Source of the DNA: Karstenula rhodostoma CBS 690.94
Lineage: Eukaryota; Ascomycota; Dothideomycetes; Pleosporales; Didymosphaeriaceae
Assembly (NCBI GenBank): GCA_010093485.1
Contig: MU001502.1
Span: forward strand, 1,756,057 to 1,820,056
Direction: 5' to 3'
DNA length: 64,000 bases
How positions within the stretch are numbered: position 1 is the stretch's first letter; each line of letters opens with the position of its first letter. The translations under genes and the position numbers were made by a program. Below, in pieces: positions 25,191-33,596 of the stretch. The notes below the pieces were generated by a model. It had not been told where the DNA came from and did no database searches. It saw nothing but the letters and a program-made list of their open reading frames with translations.

Positions 25191-25484
25191 TTCCATGAGC
25201 ATACCCAAAACCACACCAGGACGCCGTAACCCAGCCCACATCTGACCAGCTATGGTGATTTTAGCCAACACAAGTCCCAGAAGCGACATAACCCAGACAT
25301 ACAGCCTTTTCGAGACCCACAGCCCACATTTGGCGTCGGTACCAGAAATTTCCCAGTCCAGCGCGCGAACTGTGAAGGACATTGTAAGTCCCAAGAGCAA
25401 TATATGTACCCTTGAACACATGACCTTCAGGTGTCCTAGGACCACGGCAAAGCGGTGGCACGTAGCCCGTGAATTGGCTGTTGT

Positions 25485-25881
25485 CGGCTTTCTGTTCAGG
25501 AAGAGCCCCAGGAGGAACATCAGTTGCCAGGGTGGATCTTTTGAACCCGCAGCCCATCACCTGGTTCAATGTATGCTTTCAACCGAAGAGCGCTCCAGGA
25601 GTGACATGTCCTTCAACTGGTTTCCATTTCGAGCTCACAGCCTCTCGACGACGTTTTGTTTGCTTTTGCCCAACCAGTGCCCCAGAAAGAACATTGTCTT
25701 GGAATGTAGCCTTATTTGGACCAGCAGACCATCATCACAAACACCGAATCTTTTGGACTAAAAACCGCCACGAAAGGGACATTATGTTGACAGATTAGGT
25801 TTTGGACCTGCAGCCCGTAACCGTCAATGCCCATGATTTTTTGTCCATCCAGTTCTAGACCCGCAGCCAACATGGCCACCT
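25485..25881 (+). repeat. Dense A-B sub-array, about 87-bp period
   Basis: In this part the A and B boxes alternate without C or T. A-box cores (ACAT) fall at about 25516, 25603, 25690 and 25779, 87-89 bp apart. B-boxes with CCCGCAGCCCA-like or CAGCAGACCATC-like sequence lie between them. It reads as a secondary amplification of the A-B half of the 300-bp unit. The normal order resumes with a C/T pair at about 25912 and 25949. Confidence 0.75.
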
Positions 25882-26337
25882 ACTACCACGGTTTTATTGC
25901 AGATTTTTGCCAAATGTGTGTGTAAAAGAAGAGAGGGCCTGATACGGGTATCTATGCACGCTCAGGCTGCTCATTTCGCGGCGCTGGAGCTTGGGGTTGT
26001 TTTTGCGGTGATGATGATAATCTTTAGTATGAGGTTGACATCGGAGAACGGCGATGTGCTAGTGTGGCGTAGGGAAAGCCAACCGCAAGAACATGTTGTG
26101 GCGGACCAAGTGTTTCTGGTGCAGAAGACCCGAGGCATGCATATTCATCGCAGATTTGGCGCTCAGCTTTAAGCGCCAACCAAAGGACATGGGGACGATC
26201 GGCTAGTTTTTCAGTCTGCATGCGCAAAAGTGTAATGCGGGAGGAGACAACATGGGTATTTATACGTTGTCATTGGTAGCTTTGCCTATGTTCTTCATCA
26301 CGGAGCGATGCTGATGAAGCACATCAGCCAGACTCCT

Positions 26338-28901
26338 CTACACCTCCTCCCCAAACTTCGCTTTTAGCTGATTCGACGCTGCAAACATGAATTCCTTTGG
26401 GCCCGCCAGCCCCCTCTCCCCCATCCACTTGAGCACACGTACCCTATACGCATCCCAATCGACATTCACGCCTCCAGCTGCTCTCAGCATCTCCAACTTT
26501 CGCTGGCTCACGGGGCCTGCATGCCGCGTAATCGCGTCAGGATCATAGCCTTCTTTCTCGATTTCCTCGTTCTCGATGGCAACCCAGGCAGCCAGCGATA
26601 TCGACGCGAGAAGTGGGTTGTTAGATACATTGAATGCGGTTCTGACGTTGTACTCGCGATCTAGTTGTGTAAGATACGCGTGAAGAGAATCGCTTAGCTC
26701 AGGTGCGCAGTACAGGCCCACGGACTTTGGAGGTTCGGCGGTGAGGGCTTTCGACATCCAGAGTAAATGGTACAAATCGCGCAGAGCGGTGTTGAAAGAA
26801 CTGGTCATGTCCTCGGGATAGTAGTTTTGTATCGGGGCAGGGTGGGCGCTGAATGCGTGTCTGTAGTTTGCAATAATGCCGGCGACGCGGGCAAAAGTAG
26901 TTGTGCTGGATGCCAGGGTGAGGAGATATATGAGTGAGATTGGAGGGAGAATGATGGGAATATGGTGTGGTTTCGAAACTGTGGAAAGTTGTTCGTAGAA
27001 CGTCAGGGTGATGGACATGATGCTGGTGGTGGAGGAAAAATTCAATGGCAGCGAGAGGAGTAGTGATGAAGCGAGCGTGGAAACATGTGTTGCAAGATCG
27101 TATAGAGCGCGCTGATCAGGGTGTGTGAGGGAAGAGCTGGAGTGAGAGGGTTGCGGGGATGCTTGGTTCGACCACTGACGGAAAAGCGAGGTGTAAAATC
27201 TGAGAAGGCGTTCACACGCTTTTAGGCCGTGAGTAAGGATGCAACGCTCGAGTGGCTGTAGGAAGGTTACACGTGCATCTATAAAGAGTCAGGTCGTACA
27301 GATTTTAGCGGAGATAGACGCAACTCGCCTGCGAAAGGGTGTATTGGAAGATAGGACAGTAGGTTTAGAACGCTATCAACATTCTGCAGGCCGTCCCAAA
27401 CAAGAAGGTACTCTTTCAGAAATGTCTGCACAATCGGTAGCAGTGTCTAATGATGGTGAGTATGGTTTCTGGGGGGGCGAGCGATATCGGACGTACCTTT
27501 GTGTATTGTGCATGCTTGAGCAAGCCATCGAGGATATCGGACAAGTAGCGCGTATCCGCCGCACCTTCTTTGATTGCATTATATTGATCTTCGAGGCACA
27601 TTGAAAGCCATAGCTGGATTCGTTGCGCAATGATTGGTGAGTTGTTCAGCTCCACGTATTTTTGTAGAAGAGGATCAGTGAGGAAAGAGACCATCTGCCC
27701 CGGGGCCTCTATCCTCTCCAGCTTCTCAATAAAGTCTTCCACGTTGTCGATCCCCTCAAGTGTCACCGAAGCCTATCACACAGATGAGCGGATATTCAAC
27801 ATCCGATGCCTTTGTTACTTGCCTCGTTGGCGTGAAAGGTGTGAACGTCTGGTATTGCCGAGGCCTGGACTCTCTTTCTGCCTGTTCTCGCGACCTTGAA
27901 GCCATTCTGTTGCTCAAACCTAGGCGCTTCCTCTGCGGCAGCCCGTTCTTGTATCGCCAATATCCTTGAGCGCCACTCGGCATCGGGTGCCTATTGAAGT
28001 TAGCGACTGCTTGGACGTATACATGTGTGACACGAGATGCGATGACTCACTGGGGGGAATGAGTTTCGGCTTGCGGATGTACTCCCGAGAATGATGTCGG
28101 GGTAGTAATCCTTGTAAACGCGGAGAAGGCCCTGGAGAGCAGGCTCGTTACCAAGACCGCGGGTGAGCTCCAGTCTGAGATCATGTCAGTACCCGCCAGG
28201 GACGTAGTTTTCGCAACGAGTCATGTGTGCACGTACATTTGTTCGATTCTGAAAGGTTTCACGTGCTTGCGGAGAGTAATCAAGGAGAGCAGATGACACA
28301 ACGGCGTTCTGAGCGGCTTAGCAAATCTTGGAGCAAGAGTTCGGACTTGACCGATACGCACCTGATGCTGATTGAATCGAGTAAGCCGAACAGCACACCG
28401 TATAGACGCGACAGGATGTTGAGATCATCGATGATGTCGTGGACGGTAATGAGCCACTTGACGAAACTGCTTTGAGAGCCAGGGGAGGGTTTGCCTTTTC
28501 CCTGTCCAAGAGCGCCGACAATGGTGACGACAACGTCCGAAGGTACCTGGTGAGCAGGATAGAGATTTTTGATGAGGGTGGTAACACTCGTCTGGTCTAG
28601 CTCGGTCTTGACTGACGCGATGTGTACCACAGTCCGGAGGGCGTCTTGGTGCAGTCCCACGGCAAAGGCATGGCGGCAAATCACGTCGACAACGCCCGAT
28701 ACTTTGACAGATCGCTGCTTCGCGGGGGTGTTGGAAGCTGTTCGGCGGGTCAGCAGCAGGCCAAGTTGCACGAGGACATGCAAACCTCTCTCCAATGCTT
28801 CTAGCGCGTCGTGCAAGCTAGCGGGCCGTTCGTCTGCCGGCGCATTAGCGGAGGGCGGCTGAGGATCGAAAAGCGGTCCTACGGTCGGCTATGGAGGACA
28901 T
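26338..28901 (-). CDS. mis6: Inner kinetochore protein Mis6/CENP-I (Ctf3)
   Basis: A CCAN subunit needed for centromeric chromatin and kinetochore assembly in the nucleus. Exons (minus strand) 28901..28883, 28833..28362, 28308..28237, 28174..28051, 27990..27823, 27772..27497, 27425..27329 and 27278..26338 give 722 aa. The N-terminal part carries the Mis6 signature (TELDQTSVTTLIKNLYP, GLGQGKGKPSPGSQ, VKWLITVHDIIDD, LSRLYGVLFGLLDSISIR). The rest is all-helical. The start uses a 19-nt exon 1 and a 49-nt intron with branch point CTAAT, since no in-frame ATG opens exon 2. Intron 5 is GC-AG (GCAAGT donor, 27822). Intron 7 is either GC-AG (GCGAGT, 27328) or a weak GT donor 9 nt further, giving 725 aa. 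The stop lies 38 bp from the repeat array. Confidence 0.88.
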
Positions 28902-30474
28902 GACGCCGGCCTCTTTTCATGCACGCAGTAAGATGGGCGGTCAGCCGTTGAAGAGTGCTCGTTGGTGGTGGCGTAGCCCTACTGTTTACAGGGCAGATGG
29001 CGCCTTCCCCGTCTGGGACACATGAGATCAGTCAGCAAGAGGCTACCGGCCCACGTTCTGTGTCGCCTCGAGCCTCACCGGACGTCTGCTCGCATTGTCA
29101 ACCCACCAGAATGTCGACATGTCAATGCCATGTCCCCGCCGCGCAGCTTCTCGCGCCCATCGGCACGCAAGCAGCTCCAGGCAGGCATGCCCGCCGCGCG
29201 CCCTCTGGCTGAGGCTCGTTACGGCACCCAATTGCGCGCAGTCTGCCTGCAGCAGTCACCCGCATATGCCCTGGATCACTGGGGGCGCCATCCAACTTTC
29301 GCCCTCTGCTCTTGGCCGACTTCTGCCACGAAGCGCCTCTTTACCACGTTGCACGGCGCCCATGGATTGATGGTTGGCCGGCTGGCGGGCCCTGAGTGGT
29401 TGTCCAGCCTCGTAAGCCAGCAGACAGCCCGCAACCGTTCTGCACAGCCGACCAGAAGCGTCCATGACCCCCGCGTATCGTCCACATCGATGATACCATC
29501 CGCATGGCGATTCTTTTACCTCAGCTCTCGCCGCCCCGGTTGCTGGCTGCGGCATTGCCCTGACTGGACGCTTCGCCGCCGGGCTGACTCGCTCCGCTTC
29601 CCGTTGTCTTGTCGGCCAAGAGGGTCGCCGGTCCTGGGTCGACTCGGTCAAGAGGATGGCCGCCGTGCGCCCTCATGCCAGATCACAAGCTCCCGTCTTC
29701 GCATCGGCCTGTCCTTGTTTCAATATGCCACCCTGAATTGCGCGGCATGTGAAGGAGCGGCCCGCCACTCTCTCCGGCTTCTGCCTAGTCGTCCGTCGCC
29801 AAACCTCTGCGACTGCTACCCAACATTCAGCAAGTCATCAATAAACGCATGCTGGGCCACTGCACCCTGATCCTTTGTGCAACCAAGCCACATCGAGGTA
29901 TCATGCCGTGCGTCAGCGGTACTTCGGGCCTTCGAACGACATCGCCCTGCAGTGGTGTCGCCCTACTGGCCTGTCGGCCCCGTCTTGCTTTTTACCAGCA
30001 CGGGATACCTATGTGCCCGACTTCGTGCTACCTCTTACTTTCACTCATGCCGTAGCACCCTGAGCATCACCTCCAACATTATTGGCAGTATATTCGGAAG
30101 ACGTGTTGCTTAATTACCGTCACAGTCCGACGATATCGCGGTGCTCCCACGGTTCAGTTGGCGATCCGCCACCATTAATACACCAACTTCGCCCCTCCAC
30201 CACCATTGAGGCTGATGTCTGTGAACAGAACACTCTTGGATCTTTGCTCAACTGAACCTGATACACCTTGTCAACCTTCTTCCGTGCTCGTTATTGTTGG
30301 GAGCTGATTCCGCGGTTTATGTTTCATCATTGAATCATCAACCTTGAAGTCGTTACTCCAACCACAGAAAGCCTGTCGATACGACGATACCCCAGCCGAA
30401 ATCACGGAAAGTATCTCTGGGACGACTGTTGGGCGCAGCTTGTACGCTACGGGAGGTATACCCGGGACAGGCAT
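28902..30474. other. Gene-free region between divergent mis6 and the 30.6-kb gene
   Basis: About 1.6 kb. A 282-codon plus-strand reading frame (29022-29870) is open, but its Arg/Ser/Pro/Cys-rich translation is typical of random frames, a minus-strand frame overlaps it, and it has no motif. I see only the two divergent promoters here. Confidence 0.4.
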
Positions 30475-30482
30475 TATAAAAA
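30475..30482 (+). promoter_or_regulatory. TATA box upstream of the 30.6-kb gene
   Basis: TATAAAAA, 150 bp before an ATG with an excellent context (CCACCATGG at 30632). It argues that the in-frame start codon further upstream at 30344 lies outside the transcript. Confidence 0.5.
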
Positions 30483-30631
30483 GTCGCTGTTCGTTGTTGC
30501 TGGCCGGTCGCTTTGGAGGCGCATTTCACTCACGGCCCTTTGTCGTTCCCAAAACGTCGCGCTATCACCGAAGGGACTGGTTGAGGCCCACTACATCACC
30601 ATCCCATAAAGGCACTAGTTCCACGACCACC

Positions 30632-31276
30632 ATGGGCGATTGCAGGATCACGACCTACCTATCATCACCACAACTACATCCGACACACCACCGCAAGATG
30701 CCTTCGCCAGCCCCTAGAACATCGAACCTTACCGCACTTCTCCATAGTGCTCCTACAGCAGGAGACCCGACGCTCGTCCAGGACTCTTCGCATGCAATTA
30801 CCAAATTGCGCCATCTCAACGAGGCGGAAGTGATTACAATGTTTACACCGTTCGTACCTCATCCTCCTGGCAGCTCCTTGGCAAAGGACATGGATCCTTT
30901 CGAACCTCTGGGACGAGCACTTCCACGACAGGTACGGCATGTGCCTTACCGCCTGGATCGCGGCATGACGGAGACGCATGCCGACTTTCTTCCTACGAGC
31001 GGAGCCATCGTTGTCGTCATATGTTCTTCGCAAAACGTTCTCAGCCACAATCCAAGAGCGTATGAGCTACAGACGCGGTTCGCGCAAGACGTCGTGAAGA
31101 GGGTAGCAGAGAACAAATCTTTAGCGAGTGTACCCGTGATTCTTCTTCTTATTTCGAATGGCTCGATGAGACAGACACATGGATACGGTCTCAAGGATTT
31201 CCCCGCTCTAGTCACGCTCAATGACTACTCCACTGCCGCGCTGACAAACGCCGTGCGTGTGCTTTTCGAAAAGTGA
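30632..31276 (+). CDS. Conserved fungal protein of unknown function
   Basis: A single exon of 214 aa from the ATG at 30632, chosen for its CCACCATGG context and the TATA box 150 bp upstream; an internal ATG at 30698 is the alternative. The body has segments with strong protein character: LTALLHSAPTAGDPT, MFTPFVPHPP, AKDMDPFEPLGRAL, RHVPYRLDRGMTETHADFL, then alternating hydrophobic strands (GAIVVVICSS, PVILLLIS) and FPALVTLNDYSTAALTNAV. The strand-helix pattern suggests a Rossmann-like alpha/beta fold. It reminds me of Pezizomycotina proteins sometimes labelled glycoside hydrolase family 3, but I see no catalytic motif and assign no activity. No signal peptide is seen. Confidence 0.7.
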   Translation: MGDCRITTYLSSPQLHPTHHRKMPSPAPRTSNLTALLHSAPTAGDPTLVQDSSHAITKLRHLNEAEVITMFTPFVPHPPGSSLAKDMDPFEPLGRALPRQVRHVPYRLDRGMTETHADFLPTSGAIVVVICSSQNVLSHNPRAYELQTRFAQDVVKRVAENKSLASVPVILLLISNGSMRQTHGYGLKDFPALVTLNDYSTAALTNAVRVLFEK

Positions 31277-32202
31277 TACTTTACACCACGGTTTCTCCAG
31301 GATCTCCGAGACGCAGATGGTCGCCTTCATCGAATTCTGTTCCCTCTCGTTATAGAGGAATCAGCTTGACTTTCTTGGATGAATTTGGGTACACGGCGTT
31401 GGTTCTCCTGATATTGTTACAGTTCGCTGTACTTGCTTGCTTCGCGCTTGACTTTTCACTTTGATCGTCCGGTTTTCTGTCTCATTGCGGTTGTATGGTT
31501 ACATGCCCTGCGCATATTGGGATATGCTGTACGATATACCCTGCGCAGCACGCTGCCGCAGCGCAGTCATCAACTATTCTTATCCCCGCGTCACACTTGT
31601 CTCTGCGTATGGTCTGTGCAACATGTGTCTTCCGCCGTTGTCGCTGCGAGCTTGGCGGACGGAAGGCCGTCGTATTGTGCCGGTTTGGCCGCCCCAAGAC
31701 CTGGTTCAGCGTTATCGATTTTAGGTGCATGGTACTCTTTGTATGAAACGGGCGCCGGCCCAAGCGGATAGGGCAGGCACTTTAGCCGCCTTCCAGAAGG
31801 TTTCTAGAATGCTTCTGCGCGCTGTGCTCAGCGGGACCAGTGCTTCTGGTCGGTCGGTGTGCAGGTATGAAGGTAAATCATTAACATTAAGTAGTGTGCC
31901 GTATGCAGCAGGTACGTAGTGCGATGCGACCACGGCCCGGGCAAGGCCTGCGGAAGCAGCAAGGCCGCGGGTGAGGCTGTGATAACGCCCGAGTCTATGA
32001 TGTGCATGGGTATCCCAGAGCCCATATGCGAGGCCAAAGTACATCCAAGGCGCCCGCTGTTATGCCGCCGTCGGCTCGGCAGCCAATATCTCCGTACATG
32101 CAGTCCGTAGTAGTGACCCACAGCCACGCCTCTCGCACTAGACCTTCGTATGCGGTCTTTCCCCAAACCCAAACTCCTCCAATACGCTGCCCAGACTCGC
32201 GA
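31277..32202. other. Convergent intergenic region
   Basis: About 0.9 kb between two convergent genes. Short overlapping frames occur on both strands, none with coding character. Confidence 0.35.
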
Positions 32203-32761
32203 TTACAGCTCGTGTCCTGCGGCGGGCCCTCGTAACGCATCGCCGCCGCCGAGCATCTGTGTGACAGCAGCGGTCGCGAATTCGGCCTTTGGCGCGGCCT
32301 GTGTGGTGAAGTGCGACGAGTCGCCCGAGAAGTAGTAAAACATCCGGTTTGCCATGAAGGCGATGTGCTCGGGGAGGTAGAGCGAGGCGGCGATGATGAA
32401 GAGCGAGAGGAGGAGGAAGAGGGCCGAGTCTGTTGGGGGGGATTAGCATTACATCTCTCTCGTTTCGAGCCGTGGTGTTTTGTCTTTGCTTTGCTCTCGT
32501 GGTAGCTCGGGGTGGAGGGTGTCGCGGTGTTACAGGGAGAGGATGTATGGCGTAGGGTTGCAGAGGGCGGTAGGGGTTAGACATACTCAAGATGAACTTC
32601 TCCGTCGACGTGAGCATGTACAGCGAGAAGGTGACTTCGTACTGGTAGCGCTTGCGCTGCAGCCAGCGAAGGAGCGACGTCGGGTACAGCATTGCGGCGA
32701 CGAGGAGGGTGGACGCGGCAGCGAGGAGGACGATAGTGGACGCGGAGGCGGAGTCTAGCAT
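32203..32761 (-). CDS. Putative small subunit of serine palmitoyltransferase (ssSPT-like)
   Basis: Small activating subunits (SPTSSA/B, yeast Tsc3 analogues) bind the SPT heterodimer in the ER and raise its activity in the first step of sphingolipid synthesis. Exons 32761..32587 and 32429..32203 (157-nt intron, branch CTAAT) give 133 aa. After an N-terminal membrane helix (TIVLLAAASTLLVAAML) comes the family-like core WLQRKRYQYEVTFSLYMLT, then STEKFILNS split by the intron, a second helix (LFLLLSLFIIAASLYL) and PEHIAFMANRMFYYFSG. The YxYxxxxxLYMLxxxEKFIxN and YLPEHI pattern matches animal ssSPT (YQYLLVTALYMLEPWER...). The first helix and the 45-residue tail are extra. The assignment comes from the motif pattern and has moderate certainty. 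Confidence 0.62.
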
Positions 32762-33077
32762 GCTATGCTCCGGTTGCCGGGGTGGAGAGGTCGTGTGCGG
32801 TGCTGAGCAATGGGGGCGTGAAAGATTTTGTTTTGCGGCGCGCGATGCTGGGGGATGGGGTGAGCGCAGGGGCGCGCCGGCGGAGCGCGGGAGTGGACGG
32901 GGAAATTTGCATGCTCCGGATGAAGGGTTGGTTGGTTGGGGGGATCGCTCCGGACCAGACGCGGTTTGCGCGCGCGAGTCGCAACTGTCTTACAAGCTCA
33001 TACTCTTTGTCTGTCTCTCTACGCACGATGTTGCTATGAAGTTTCATCTAAACGATCTATTTCCTTGAATAGACACG
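32762..33077. promoter_or_regulatory. Bidirectional promoter ssSPT-like/mitochondrial release factor-like
   Basis: A 316-bp head-to-head gap. No TATA box is clear; pyrimidine-rich runs (TCTTTGTCTGTCTCTC near 33004-33020) lie upstream of the plus-strand gene. Confidence 0.4.
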
Positions 33078-33596
33078 ATGTTCCTCCCACCGCTCATCCG
33101 CCGAGCCACCGTCCTGCGCCCCCTCACCCGCAGCTTCACCACGACGCCCCTCCTCCTTTCCAAGCCCCTCCCACCGCGGCGCGTCATTCTCGACTCTGAA
33201 ATAATCGAGAACTTCCTCAAAGGTTCGGGCCCGGGCGGGCAAAAAATCAACAAGACGTCCTCGGCGGTGCAGCTCAAGCACCTGCCTACGGGCATCGTGG
33301 TCAAGTACCAGGACACGCGGTCGCGCAGCCTGAACCGCAAGAGGGCGCGGCAGATTCTGGGGGAGAAGATTGAGGAGCTGGAGCTAGGGGAAGAGGCGCG
33401 GACGAGGGTTAAGGCGAGGGAGAAGAGTAAGCGGAAGGGGAGTGCGGAGAAGAAGAAAAGGAGGAAGTATAGGGCGTTAGAGGCAGGGAAGGAACAGGAG
33501 GAGGGTGAGGAAGGTATCGAAGAGGAGAGTAGAGCTGCTGCGGTGGAGGGTGAGATGGGACAATCTGAGGCTAAAGACAAGAAGAGCGAAGGCTGA
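33078..33596 (+). CDS. Mitochondrial peptide-chain release factor-like protein (MTRFR/C12orf65, Rso55 type)
   Basis: A codon-independent peptidyl-tRNA hydrolase of mitochondrial ribosome rescue. A single exon of 172 aa, against about 160-170 in relatives. The N-terminus is Arg/Thr-rich and acid-free (about residues 1-30), fitting a mitochondrial presequence. The RF-1 catalytic domain follows with GSGPGGQKINKT (GGQ at 53-55) and HLPTGIVVKYQDTRSRSLN, then a very basic helix (EKSKRKGSAEKKKRRKY), the family's ribosome-binding tail. It lacks the codon-recognition domains of RF1. The C-terminus is acidic and low-complexity. An adjacent +1 frame stays open to 33735, but the in-frame stop at 33594-33596 is in a region without conservation, so no frameshift is inferred. 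Confidence 0.88.
   Translation: MFLPPLIRRATVLRPLTRSFTTTPLLLSKPLPPRRVILDSEIIENFLKGSGPGGQKINKTSSAVQLKHLPTGIVVKYQDTRSRSLNRKRARQILGEKIEELELGEEARTRVKAREKSKRKGSAEKKKRRKYRALEAGKEQEEGEEGIEEESRAAAVEGEMGQSEAKDKKSEG

Larger units (their letters stand above)
17971..26300 (+). repeat. Degenerate tandem array of about 300-bp units with four spaced boxes (A-B-C-T)
   Basis: About 8.3 kb without a credible gene. Four short elements recur in fixed order. A starts TTTTAG and ends GAGAACATG (about 33 bp); B starts TTTTAGAC and ends CCACATG (20-26 bp); C starts TTTTAG or TTTTGA and runs through an AGCTCGAG-like patch to GTGTGGAGAGAAG; T is TATTTATAC or TATTCATAC. Start-to-start spacings are A-B 45-51, B-C 37-41 and C-T 55-57 in units that lie kilobases apart, for example 20957/21006/21046/21102 and 24431/24480/24519/24575. 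T boxes at 23658, 23972, 24278, 24575, 24892 and 25182 recur every 290-317 bp. Between boxes the copies can hardly be aligned. Copies left of about 22.6 kb are more worn and units there are 230-325 bp. The function is unknown. Confidence 0.8.

Noticed and set aside
23491..25761. Reading frames of 100-169 codons inside the array (for example 23491-24000 and 25252-25761)
   Set aside because: They run across several A/B/C/T boxes in different phases, so the repeat is not conserved as protein; no codon-level conservation between units.
17971..26300. CRISPR array or transposon interpretation of the repeat region
   Set aside because: Units are diverged, unit lengths vary, no identical direct repeats with unique spacers exist, and there is no transposase, reverse transcriptase, LTR or terminal inverted repeat.
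29022..29870. 282-codon plus-strand reading frame
   Set aside because: Arg/Ser/Pro/Cys-rich random-looking translation, overlapped by a minus-strand frame, no motif, no splice context; better explained as GC-rich intergenic DNA low in stop codons.
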